Shown one piece after another: positions 7,758 to 15,427 of a DNA stretch of 17,533 nucleotides. Both the position numbers and the translations under genes were made by a program. The notes beneath the pieces were generated by a model that saw only the letters and a list, made by a program, of their open reading frames with translations, searched no databases and had not been told where the DNA came from. The first letter of the stretch is position 1. Each line of letters opens with the position of its first letter. Source of the DNA: Desulfobacterales bacterium (GTDB lineage Bacteria; Desulfobacterota; Desulfobacteria; Desulfobacterales; JAHEIW01); NCBI GenBank assembly GCA_030145015.1, contig JAQYWI010000115.1, positions 1 through 17,533 on the forward strand, written 5' to 3'.

Positions 7758-8078
7758 GATGCGTGTCCTCCTTTAGCTTTGATTAATCTGGTAAAAAATG
7801 GGTCCATTTATTAGAACCATCCCCAATAGAAAAGAAGTGAAAATAGCGCCAAAATGCGGAGTCGATGAAGATCGAATTACGGATTCATCCCCAGTTCAAA
7901 ACAGCAATCCGTTGATCGGTTGAAAAGAATATTCGAATAAGCCTGCAACTTTTACGATTTGTTGCGTAAAAGTTGTATTAATCGGCTTTGTCGGTTATTT
8001 AGAAAGGAACATATAACTGGCCAACTGCAGTTCAAAAAACCAAGTTTTGAGTCAAAAGTCAATCTGTATGTTTAAAAA
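7758..8078. promoter_or_regulatory. Divergent intergenic region between the ABC operon and the HAD genes
   Basis: AT-rich 321 bp between divergent genes, so promoters for both directions should lie here. It holds a perfect 11-bp inverted repeat (listed separately) and a 10-bp palindrome TATTCGAATA at 7930-7939, only six bases away from it. No convincing -35/-10 pair or sigma-54 site could be fixed by eye. Confidence 0.5.
7946..7975. promoter_or_regulatory. Perfect 11-bp inverted repeat, candidate operator
   Basis: CAACTTTTACG (7946-7956) and CGTAAAAGTTG (7965-7975) are exact reverse complements separated by eight bases. The spacing puts the arm centres 19 bp apart, close to two helical turns, as expected for a dimeric regulator. 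No T-run follows on either strand, so it is not an intrinsic terminator. It lies about 104 bp before the HAD start and about 190 bp before the binding-protein start. No regulator gene is present in the window. Confidence 0.5.
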
Positions 8079-8765
8079 ATGAAAAAATTTACTCTAATTT
8101 GGGATTTTGATGGTACGATCCTGCCGAGCACACCCTATGACAGCGAGCAGTCATTATTAATGTACCGGATCAGTCAACCGGATAAGCCCTTCGGCTGGTT
8201 TAAGAAAGGCTATACCAGAGCCATCATTTATGCGGATCAGCGCGAAAGGTTGCGTAAAACCTTTAAGCGATTGTACATTCAGCTGTTAAAGGGTACAACC
8301 TCTTCAACCCTGGATGAGGTCTGCCGGAGTTTAGCTGAAAAATTGTCAACGCCGGATCGCCTGACGCTGAAGAAACTTAAAAATGAAGGCTATCATATGA
8401 TGGTGCTTAGCTGCGGCACCGTTGATTTAAGCGAACGCATTTTAAAGTTTGCCGGGATAGAGGACTGCTTTGGCGTAATAGAAGGAAACCGTTTTCAGTT
8501 TGATGAAGATCGAATTGTGGGAATGCATCTTCGACTTCCGAACCCGGATGATAAGTTGACCATGGTGAACAAACTAAATTTGTCCCCGCAGCGTACGATC
8601 GTGGTGGGAGACGGTTATACCGATTTGCCGCTTTTAAACTGGTCCTCGATTCCGGTTATGATAGACCGGGCCGGCAAGAAAAAAAAGGCATTTACCTCTC
8701 ATAATTTTCATTTTATAACCTCCATTCCGGAAATAATAAATATCATCAAAGAAACCGTAATCTAA
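8079..8765 (+). CDS. HAD-superfamily phosphatase, phosphoserine-phosphatase-like
   Basis: A 228-residue soluble hydrolase with all four HAD motifs. Motif I is DFDGT with nucleophile D9 and acid D11, motif II is SCGT with S111, motif III is K159 in PDDKL, and motif IV is GDGYTDLPLL with D178 and D182 binding magnesium. A small helical cap between motifs I and II (about 15-100) and the DxDGT form place it in the SerB-like HAD-IB branch. The substrate is unknown. The start follows an A-rich stretch with no clear Shine-Dalgarno sequence, so translation may be weak. An 18-bp gap to the next HAD gene indicates an operon. It is divergent from the ABC transporter, which may mean shared control. Confidence 0.78.
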   Translation: MKKFTLIWDFDGTILPSTPYDSEQSLLMYRISQPDKPFGWFKKGYTRAIIYADQRERLRKTFKRLYIQLLKGTTSSTLDEVCRSLAEKLSTPDRLTLKKLKNEGYHMMVLSCGTVDLSERILKFAGIEDCFGVIEGNRFQFDEDRIVGMHLRLPNPDDKLTMVNKLNLSPQRTIVVGDGYTDLPLLNWSSIPVMIDRAGKKKKAFTSHNFHFITSIPEIINIIKETVI

Positions 8766-8783
8766 CGCCAAACGAGTAGATTA

Positions 8784-9773
8784 ATGCAAAATAAAAACCT
8801 GATCGTTTTTGATATGGACGGCGTTCTGATTGATGTATCCAGATCGTATCGCGATTGCGTGCGTCAAACAGCGAAACTCTTTTTTAAAAAGGCCCCCTCA
8901 TCTGAAAAATTGCCGGAGCCGCTTTTCCCACTGACAGACCTGGCGGCAGTCAAGCAAAGCGGCGGCCTGAATAATGACTGGGATTTATCCTGTCTTGTTA
9001 TAAACCTGTTGTTTAATGTGATCGAAAAACCGCCGGTCTGTGAGCGCAAAGACCCGTGGGATCGCTATCACGAGACCATCAGTCAATGTAATTTGAGCGC
9101 CCTGGTCGAATTTCTGGAATCAACCCAAAAACCGTTGTCGGTCTTGCTTCAGGGAGCCGATAAAACCAAAAATCCCTTTATCTATGGGCTGTATAGGGGT
9201 GATGTCGGCAGTGGTAACATTATCAAGCATATTTTTCAGGAAGTCTATTTGGGAAAGACGCTTTTTGAAGCCACCTATGGTGTGCCCCCCCGTTTTTACT
9301 ATAATGAAGGCTTTATCCATCGAGAAAAACTGCTGATTGACCCGGGTATTCTGGATGAGTTCGCCAAAAATAATTGTTTGGCCATCGCCACCGGCAGGCC
9401 CAGAGCCGAGGCCGATTACCCGCTGAATCATTTTGGTCTCAGAAAATATTTTTCTCAAGTTCTGGCTTTAGAAGACTGCCTCGAGGAAGAAGAGCGCCTA
9501 GCGCGGGAAGCAGGCAAAAAGGTTTCGCTGAGCAAACCCGATCCCTTTATGCTCGATGCAATTGCAGCGGAACAGCAGGATCCGGTCAGTGGATATTTTT
9601 ATATCGGCGACATGCCCGATGATATGTCGGCCGCGAAGCGATCTGAAGCAGGGTACAAAGGTATCGGGCTGATTATGTCGGCACCTGATAAAGCAAGTCT
9701 AAAAAAAGAACTTGAGCGCGCCGGAGCGGATTACATCATTGAAGACTTTAAGCAGCTAAAATCATTATTATAA
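8784..9773 (+). CDS. HAD-superfamily hydrolase, HAD-IA type with enlarged cap
   Basis: A 329-residue enzyme. Motif I is FDMDGVLIDVSRSYR (nucleophile D10, acid D12), motif II is ATGRP (T203), motif III is SKPDP (K251), and motif IV is IGDMPDDMSAA (D276, D280). Between motifs I and II there are about 190 residues including KQSGGLNNDWDLS (57-69), resembling the HAD-SF-IA-hyp1 group (TIGR01548) in wording and length but with an extra insertion. In vitro substrates of that group are not firmly known to me. All catalytic residues are present. It lies 18 bp downstream of the first HAD gene and the ribosome binding site is weak (GAG). The pair could dephosphorylate related metabolites in sequence, which is only inference. 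Confidence 0.75.
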   Translation: MQNKNLIVFDMDGVLIDVSRSYRDCVRQTAKLFFKKAPSSEKLPEPLFPLTDLAAVKQSGGLNNDWDLSCLVINLLFNVIEKPPVCERKDPWDRYHETISQCNLSALVEFLESTQKPLSVLLQGADKTKNPFIYGLYRGDVGSGNIIKHIFQEVYLGKTLFEATYGVPPRFYYNEGFIHREKLLIDPGILDEFAKNNCLAIATGRPRAEADYPLNHFGLRKYFSQVLALEDCLEEEERLAREAGKKVSLSKPDPFMLDAIAAEQQDPVSGYFYIGDMPDDMSAAKRSEAGYKGIGLIMSAPDKASLKKELERAGADYIIEDFKQLKSLL

Positions 9774-10117
9774 CCTCGCCCAATCCGCCTCCGGCGGACT
9801 AACGCCCGATGGTAAAGTTTTAAACCTATAAAAGGTGCTTATAACAAAAAATGAGCTGAAATTTAAAATGATCTAAAATGCCTAAAATAGAGGAATTCTA
9901 CCCGTCGAGAGCCTCCCTTCGAGAGCCTCAGGGTCTAACGACAGGGTCGAACGATCTATCTTATTAATATAGATGGAGCATAGCGACACCACAACTTTAG
10001 GCACTTTAGATCATTTTAGGCATTTTAGGCACTTCTAGCTTTAGAGCATCTTCAGGACTTATTTTCTCTGTCTTTGAAGATAAACCGTTATTTTTGAGAT
10101 AGCTTAAGAGGAGTTAA
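9774..10117. other. Intergenic region with nested repeats
   Basis: A 344-bp stretch without genes. It contains a short GC stem TCCGCC-TCC-GGCGGA (9784-9798) just after the HAD stop, lacking a T-run, then a long imperfect inverted repeat that encloses two short tandem duplications (listed separately). GAGGAG before the ATG at 10118 is the AOR ribosome binding site. Confidence 0.6.
9864..10018. repeat. Imperfect inverted repeat element (23-bp arms)
   Basis: Left arm 9864-9886 (contains AATGATCTAAAATGCC) and right arm 9996-10018 (contains TTTAGGCACTTTAGATCATT) are reverse complements at 22 of 23 positions, separated by 109 bp. TTTTAGGCA units recur again directly after the right arm (10015-10031). 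The loop holds two tandem duplications: TCGAGAGCCTC at 9905-9915 and 9919-9929, and AGGGTCTAACGA/AGGGTCGAACGA at 9930-9941 and 9943-9954. This looks like a small dispersed non-coding element (MITE- or REP-like), not a terminator. Confidence 0.65.
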
Positions 10118-11977
10118 ATGGTGCTCGATAGGAAAATCGCTTTTGTTGACTTGAGTGAAGGATCGATCCGGATAGAGCCTTTTCCCGTTGAACTCCGGCA
10201 GCAATATATCGGCGGCAGAGGCATGAATATGTTTCTGCTCTCAAAATATTATACCCCATCTCTGGATCCCTTTTCGCCGCATAATCCCCTCATCTTCGGG
10301 GCCGGTCTCCTCACCGGCACCCTGGGTTTTGGTTCCCGCGTGAGTATTACATCAAAATCGCCTGAAACCGGACATCTGGGAGATGCCAATATGGGAGGCG
10401 AATTCGGGGCAGAGCTTGTTAAAGCCGGATTCAGCCATCTGGTCATTACCGGCAGGAGTCCCCGGCCGGCCTTCCTGCTCATCCGCAATGGTGAAATCGA
10501 GATTCGCAGTGGTCGGGCGCTTATAGGACTTGACACCGTTGAAACCCAGAAAAAAATTCGTTCTTTGCTCCGCGATGATCGGTTGCAGACGGCCTGCATC
10601 GGACTTGCCGGCGAAAACAGAGTGCGATATTCAGCCATCCGCAGCGGCCTAAAGAGTGCCGCAGCGCGAACCGGCATGGGGGCGGTGATGGGATCAAAAA
10701 ATCTCAAAGCCATCGCCGTAAGAGGAACACTCGATATCAGGGTATCTGACCCCAGAAGATATCTGAACTACTATCAGCGCCAACTGCAGAAACTCATGCA
10801 GACCAATTGGGTACAGGCTCTCGGAAAACAGGGAACGCCTCTGCTTTTTGGAGCCGCAAACGCAGTTGGATTTCTAAGTGTTCGCAACAATCAGTTTACC
10901 AGTGTCGGGGAGCAGGGATACCAATTGGAGGCCGAGGCCCTGGAAGCGTTTTCCAACGGTATGGTGGCCTGCCATGCCTGCCCCGCCCACTGTCGCCACC
11001 GATTCATGATTGATGCGGGACCCTATAAGGACACCCGCGGAGAAGGCCCGGAATATGCCTCCATCGGATCTCTGGGGACCAAACTTGGAAATCTCGATCT
11101 GGAAAACATCCTCAGCGCGGTTGAACTCTGCAACCGCTATGGACTGGATACGATTTCAACAGGCTCCTACATTGCCTGGGCCATGGAATTATACCAGCGG
11201 GGGATATTAGACCGTGAAAAAGCAGGAATCTCTTTAGAGTGGGGCAATGGAACCTCAATCTTAAAAATCCTTGAAATGATAGCCCATCGGAAAGGCTTTG
11301 GCGACATCCTGGCGGAGGGCTCATTCGCCCGGGATACGCTGGGGGCTTCATCCCGGGATTATCTTCTGGAGATCAAGGGCCTGCCCATCGAAATGACAGA
11401 CGAAAGGCTTCCGAAGAGCTTTGCTCTGGGTTTGGCGACTTCAACCCGGGGAGCATGCCACATGCGAAGCCGGCCTTCAATGGATGCTCTCGGGCTACCG
11501 CAAGCGTTTTTAAAAAAAATATACGGCGGCCCGGTCAGCAATCGGATTGCGTCCTATAATGGTAAGGGCCGTATGGTCTGGTGGCATGAGCTTCTGCATG
11601 CAACCACGGATGCACTGGGTGTTTGCCGCTTCCTGACGGCCTTCTCGAGCCCACACGCGCTTCAATACAGGCAATTTGCCAGGTTGATTAAGCTCGCGAC
11701 GGGTCTTGAAATATCCTCCGGACAATTGCGGACCGTTGCAGAAAGGATCTATACGCTGGAGCGCATGATGCTGGTCGGCGACGGCATTTCGCGCAAAGAT
11801 GACACCCTGCCCAAAAGATACTTCGAGGAACCCATCCCCGAGGGTCCCGCCAAGGGCTGTGTTATTGAAAGGGAGGGTCTTGATCGCATGCTGGATGAGA
11901 ACTATCGTCTCCATGGTTGGGACCCTGACGGCATCCCGACAAAGAGAACGCTCAACAAATTAGGGATTAAAATATGA
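10118..11977 (+). CDS. aor: Aldehyde:ferredoxin oxidoreductase (tungsten/molybdenum bis-pterin enzyme)
   Basis: A 619-residue cytoplasmic enzyme that oxidises aldehydes to acids and passes electrons to ferredoxin, or can run in reverse with low-potential donors. The N-terminal tungstopterin-binding domain shows YIGGRGMNMFLLSKY (30-44), GAGLLTGTLGFGSRVSITSK (61-80) and RTGMGAVMGSKNLKAIAVRG (184-203). The [4Fe-4S] cluster ligands are C285-x2-C288-x3-C292 (CHACPAHC) with the fourth cysteine C503 in TDALGVC. Length is typical (about 600-620). The ribosome binding site GAGGAG supports the ATG. Its stop overlaps the next gene, a ferredoxin subunit, by 4 nt, as in two-subunit bacterial AORs. The true substrate (aliphatic or aromatic aldehyde, or a carboxylate reduced in reverse) is not readable. 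Confidence 0.92.
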   Translation: MVLDRKIAFVDLSEGSIRIEPFPVELRQQYIGGRGMNMFLLSKYYTPSLDPFSPHNPLIFGAGLLTGTLGFGSRVSITSKSPETGHLGDANMGGEFGAELVKAGFSHLVITGRSPRPAFLLIRNGEIEIRSGRALIGLDTVETQKKIRSLLRDDRLQTACIGLAGENRVRYSAIRSGLKSAAARTGMGAVMGSKNLKAIAVRGTLDIRVSDPRRYLNYYQRQLQKLMQTNWVQALGKQGTPLLFGAANAVGFLSVRNNQFTSVGEQGYQLEAEALEAFSNGMVACHACPAHCRHRFMIDAGPYKDTRGEGPEYASIGSLGTKLGNLDLENILSAVELCNRYGLDTISTGSYIAWAMELYQRGILDREKAGISLEWGNGTSILKILEMIAHRKGFGDILAEGSFARDTLGASSRDYLLEIKGLPIEMTDERLPKSFALGLATSTRGACHMRSRPSMDALGLPQAFLKKIYGGPVSNRIASYNGKGRMVWWHELLHATTDALGVCRFLTAFSSPHALQYRQFARLIKLATGLEISSGQLRTVAERIYTLERMMLVGDGISRKDDTLPKRYFEEPIPEGPAKGCVIEREGLDRMLDENYRLHGWDPDGIPTKRTLNKLGIKI

Positions 11978-12342
11978 GAATTAGCGTTAATCCTTGGAAG
12001 TGCACGGGCTGCCATCTTTGCGAGCTTGTCTGTTCTCTCTTCCATTTAGGGGTCATCAATCCTGAGAAATCGGCTATCCGAATTCAGAAGGATGACTTAA
12101 ATACGAGCATGAACACACCACGGGTCTGCCGCCAATGCAAAGAGATGAAATGCCTGGATGGAGAGGATGTCGTGGAGAAATTGGAGCAAGAACAATTTCT
12201 GTGGGTAAAGGCGCGGGCCGGGCGATGTCCGTTTGACAGCTTAAGCGTTTTCGGGCAGGACGCCTATCATTGTGATTTGTGCAGTGGACATCCTCAATGT
12301 GTCAATGTTTGCACTTCCGAAGCGATTCGCGTTAAAAAATAA
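11974..12342 (+). CDS. 4Fe-4S ferredoxin subunit partnering the aldehyde oxidoreductase (HycB-like, three clusters)
   Basis: A 122-residue iron-sulfur protein starting inside the AOR stop (ATGA overlap), so the two are translationally coupled. Cysteines occur as C10-x2-C13-x2-C16-x3-C20, C52-x2-C55-x4-C60, C85-P, and C100-x2-C103-x5-C109-x3-C113. By analogy with HycB/DMSO-reductase-type electron-transfer subunits, these 12 cysteines would bind three [4Fe-4S] clusters (10/13/16/113; 20/100/103/109; 52/55/60/85). The usual fourth cluster is lost: the cysteine normally about four residues after C60 and the whole CxxCxxC before C85 are absent, with DGEDVVEKLEQEQFLWVKAR in their place. The reading frame is intact and GRCPFDSLSVFG is well kept, so this looks like a real variant and not a frameshift. 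It probably shuttles electrons from AOR to another carrier. Confidence 0.85.
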   Translation: MRISVNPWKCTGCHLCELVCSLFHLGVINPEKSAIRIQKDDLNTSMNTPRVCRQCKEMKCLDGEDVVEKLEQEQFLWVKARAGRCPFDSLSVFGQDAYHCDLCSGHPQCVNVCTSEAIRVKK

Positions 12343-12639
12343 ACGGGTCCATAACCCAAAAGAAGGTAATCCATCTTGGAGCATTGGAGTAATAAAGCGT
12401 TGGGTTTGTTATTTCGTTGCGTGTTAAGGGTTACGCGTTGCGAGTTATGCACTGCAGAGGTTAGTTTGCAATATTTTAACCCGGAACTCGAAACTCGAAA
12501 CGCTTCAATTTCGACAACGCTATCATTTGCCATAGGGGTTGCCGCCGGGCGCTTCGATGATTAGAGTTTTCAATTATGCGATAACCGGACCCGGAGACTC
12601 GCAAAAAGATTAGAAAATGAATATTGGAGGACAAATACC
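12343..12639. other. Intergenic stretch with degenerate short repeats
   Basis: A 297-bp gap. The central part has low-complexity repeated words: GTTAAGGGTTACGCGTTGCG around 12423-12442 and ACTCGAA twice in tandem around 12486-12499 (AACTCGAAACTCGAAACG). An open frame at 12376-12564 runs through these repeats and is not protein-like. GGAGG near 12626-12630 is the ribosome binding site of the following transporter. Confidence 0.5.
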
Positions 12640-14997
12640 GTGACCCCGGATATTGCTTTGGTATTATCCATTCTAGCCGTCGCTGTCGTGTTTCTGATAA
12701 CGGAATGGATTCCGCTGGAAGTCACGGCTTTGTTGACGTTAGGCGCCGTCGCCTTGACCGGCCTGGTGAGTTCTGCCGAAGCGCTGGCGGGTTTCAGTAA
12801 CCCGGCCGTAATCACGGTATGGGCTGTATTTATTCTCAGCGGCGGGTTAACCCGGACAGGCGTGGCGAATACCATCGGTCACTTTGTATTAAGAATGGCC
12901 GGCAACAGTGAGACCCGCATGATCGTCGTCATCATGCTAACCGGCGGTGTGATGTCGGCCATCATGAACAATGTGGCTGTTGCGGCTTTGATGCTTCCGG
13001 TGGTAATGGATATTGCCCGCCATACGGGATCTCCGCCTTCAAGGCTTCTGATGCCGCTGGCCTACGGTTCTTTGTTAGGCGGTCTAACCACCCAGATCGG
13101 GACTCCTCCGAACATCCTTGTCAGTGAGGCCCTGACGAATGAGGGACTCAGGTCATTCACATTTTTTGATTTTACACCGATCGGCCTGACGGTCATGTTC
13201 GCCGGTATCGCATTTATGATGTTCATCGGCCGTCATCTGTTGCCTAAACGGGATGTTGTCAAAGAAGCATCGCGAGCTAAAGATGGCGACTGGGAAACCC
13301 AGTACGACCTGCAGGAACGATTATTTAACATCCGCATACCCGCGAATTCGATGCTTGCAAATAAAACCCTGTCAGAAAGTCGATTGGGATCAGCGTTGGG
13401 ATGGAATGTGATAAGCATCACCCGCAAAGATCAAACTCTCCCGGCGCCGGGCCCCTCCGACACCTTGAGGGTCGGAGACCAGTTAACGGTTGAAGGGCGT
13501 ATTGAAAATTTAAAAGAACTGAAAAACTGGCAGCAGCTTATGATTGAGGAGGGCGGAATTGATCTCGAAGCACCCTATTCGACGGATATCAAAATCGGAG
13601 AAATCCTCCTGGGAAATTCCCAATTTGTAGGCAAGACGCTTAATTCAATCGGCTTTCGGGCTCGTTTCGGGGCCAATGTGTTGGCCATTCGCCGCAACAG
13701 CCATATTAAACGCACAAATCTACAGGATGAACCGCTGGAACTCGGGGATATGCTGCTCATTGCGGGACATCATGAACAGTTGGAAGAATTTAAGCGTATC
13801 CCCGGATTTGATCAATTCAGGTACGTGCCCCGATCTGATCTCATCAACGTCTATCATTTGCACGAGCGTTTGATGGTCATGCGGATACCGCCGGACTCAC
13901 TGTTGATTGGAAAATCCCTGAAAGAAAGCCGAATGGGGGAAGCCCTTGGCAGCAGAGTTTTGGGAATTCTGCGAGGAAATGATCCCATCCTCATGCCGGA
14001 GCCATGGGAAACCTTACAGGCCGACGACAGCCTTGTGGTTGAAGGACGCATGTCGGATTTTGAGATGCTCAATGGGCTTGAAGAACTTGGGATCGAACGA
14101 AGGACTCAACCCGACATTAACGCGCTTGCGTCGGGAAATATCGGATTGGTGGAAGCCATCCTTTCACCCCATACAACCCTGGTTGGAAAGACGCTGCGCC
14201 AGCTCAATTTTCGTGAAAAATACGGTCTGAATGTACTTGCCCTCTGGCGCCAGGGGCAGGCTCACCGATCCAATCTGCGGGATACGTCCCTGCGGTTTGG
14301 TGATGCCTTACTTCTGCTGGGACCACGGGGAAAATTAAAGCTGCTGGGCCGCGAACCAGATTTTATCGTCCTCACCGAGACAGCTCAGGAAGAGCTGCGC
14401 CTGGAGAAAATGAAAATTTCTATTGTCATAATGGCTGGCATCCTGCTGCCGGTAATAATGGGATGGGTACCAATCTATATTGCTGCAGTCGTAGGAGCCG
14501 CTTTGATGGTTCTTTTTGGCTGTCTTACCATGGATGAGGCCTATCGACATATTGAATGGAAGGCGGTATTTTTGATTGCCGGAATGCTCCCGCTGGGCAC
14601 CGCTCTAGATCAGACCGGTGCCGCCAAGCTAATAGCCGAAGGCGTTGTCAGCCTGGTGGGTCCGTTTGGACCCAGAGCGGTCATGTTCGGCCTGGTGGTA
14701 TTAACGTTTTCGGCGACGTGCTTTGTGCCGACAGCCGCACTGGTGGTGCTCATGGCACCCATTGTTCTGAACACTTCCATGAATATGGGGCTATCCCCGC
14801 ATGCTTTCATGATGGCGATTGCCATGGCGGCATCCGCCAGTTTTATGACACCCATATCGCATCCGGCCAACATCCTTGTAATGGGACCCGGTGGTTATCG
14901 TTTTTTGGATTATTTCAAAGTCGGTGGTTCATTGACATTGGTCATTCTGGTAATCATCGTGACGGTGCTGCCGCTTTTTTGGCCGCTTGTTCGTTAA
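12640..14997 (+). CDS. SLC13/DASS-type anion transporter with four RCK_C (TrkA-C) domains
   Basis: A 785-residue inner-membrane protein of the ion transporter superfamily, which includes sodium-coupled dicarboxylate and sulfate carriers. Two membrane halves (about 1-203 and 590-785) carry the repeated transport motifs: SAIMNNVAVAALMLP (106-120) with TQIGTPPNILVSEAL (151-165), and SATCFVPTAALVVLMAP (691-707) with FMTPISHPANILVMGPGG (735-752). The cytoplasmic loop between them holds four RCK_C/TrkA-C regulatory domains at about 225-300, 310-385, 408-482 and 500-570. Domains 1 and 3 resemble each other (ERLFNIRIP and ERLMVMRIP starts), as do 2 and 4 (FVGKTL and LVGKTL). The start is GTG, chosen because GGAGG sits nine bases upstream. 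The next gene follows after 37 bp, probably cotranscribed. The substrate (sulfate or a carboxylate) cannot be decided. Confidence 0.87.
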   Translation: MTPDIALVLSILAVAVVFLITEWIPLEVTALLTLGAVALTGLVSSAEALAGFSNPAVITVWAVFILSGGLTRTGVANTIGHFVLRMAGNSETRMIVVIMLTGGVMSAIMNNVAVAALMLPVVMDIARHTGSPPSRLLMPLAYGSLLGGLTTQIGTPPNILVSEALTNEGLRSFTFFDFTPIGLTVMFAGIAFMMFIGRHLLPKRDVVKEASRAKDGDWETQYDLQERLFNIRIPANSMLANKTLSESRLGSALGWNVISITRKDQTLPAPGPSDTLRVGDQLTVEGRIENLKELKNWQQLMIEEGGIDLEAPYSTDIKIGEILLGNSQFVGKTLNSIGFRARFGANVLAIRRNSHIKRTNLQDEPLELGDMLLIAGHHEQLEEFKRIPGFDQFRYVPRSDLINVYHLHERLMVMRIPPDSLLIGKSLKESRMGEALGSRVLGILRGNDPILMPEPWETLQADDSLVVEGRMSDFEMLNGLEELGIERRTQPDINALASGNIGLVEAILSPHTTLVGKTLRQLNFREKYGLNVLALWRQGQAHRSNLRDTSLRFGDALLLLGPRGKLKLLGREPDFIVLTETAQEELRLEKMKISIVIMAGILLPVIMGWVPIYIAAVVGAALMVLFGCLTMDEAYRHIEWKAVFLIAGMLPLGTALDQTGAAKLIAEGVVSLVGPFGPRAVMFGLVVLTFSATCFVPTAALVVLMAPIVLNTSMNMGLSPHAFMMAIAMAASASFMTPISHPANILVMGPGGYRFLDYFKVGGSLTLVILVIIVTVLPLFWPLVR

Positions 14998-15034
14998 GTA
15001 TGCACTAAACAACTTTTAAAGGAGGAGGTATCCT

Positions 15035-15418
15035 ATGGCGTATCGATTACATCATCTACATATCATCTGCAAGGACCTTGAAAAAATGATCACCTTTTTC
15101 ACCGAGACCCTGGAGGCCAAGCTGGTTAGGCGACAAAAATTTGGAACCGCCGACGGGGCTTCCCTGGACCTTCAGGGCACCACCGTTAACATAAGGGTTT
15201 CCAGAGAAGATGAAGAAATGGCGGGAGATGCCTCCCAATTGAGATATGGCTATGATCACATCGGTCTGCAGGTGGAAGATATTGAAACCACATTCACAGA
15301 ATTGCAGGCTCAAGGGTTTAAATTTTTGGTGCCTCCCACAGATTTACCCAATCTGAAAATGGCTTTTTTTAAAGGACCCGAAGATATTACGATCGAACTG
15401 GTGCAGCCGCTATCGTAA
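15035..15418 (+). CDS. VOC-fold protein (glyoxalase/bleomycin-resistance superfamily)
   Basis: A 127-residue single-module protein with paired beta-alpha-beta-beta-beta units. The first unit opens HLHIICKDLEKMITFF (7-22), as in lactoylglutathione lyases and methylmalonyl-CoA epimerases. The second has YDHIGLQVEDIETTF (73-87). Likely metal ligands are H7, H75 and E121 (in IELVQ); the fourth ligand is not obvious. The function could be epimerase, lyase or dioxygenase-type, and family membership alone cannot tell. A very strong AAAGGAGGAGG lies about seven bases before the ATG. It is 37 bp downstream of the transporter gene and convergent with the DUF3237 gene 9 bp further on. Confidence 0.8.
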   Translation: MAYRLHHLHIICKDLEKMITFFTETLEAKLVRRQKFGTADGASLDLQGTTVNIRVSREDEEMAGDASQLRYGYDHIGLQVEDIETTFTELQAQGFKFLVPPTDLPNLKMAFFKGPEDITIELVQPLS

Positions 15419-15427
15419 TAAGCGCTT

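Noticed and set aside
7820..7900. Possible sigma-54 promoter upstream of the binding-protein gene
   Set aside because: A TGGCGC word occurs on the minus strand, but the required GC dinucleotide 10 bases after GG is absent (AC instead).
9784..9798. TCCGCC-TCC-GGCGGA hairpin as terminator of the HAD operon
   Set aside because: The stem is only six pairs and no T-run follows on the plus strand, so an intrinsic terminator cannot be supported.
12376..12564. 62-codon plus-strand open frame between ferredoxin and transporter
   Set aside because: It runs through degenerate repeats, lacks a ribosome binding site and has no protein-like pattern.
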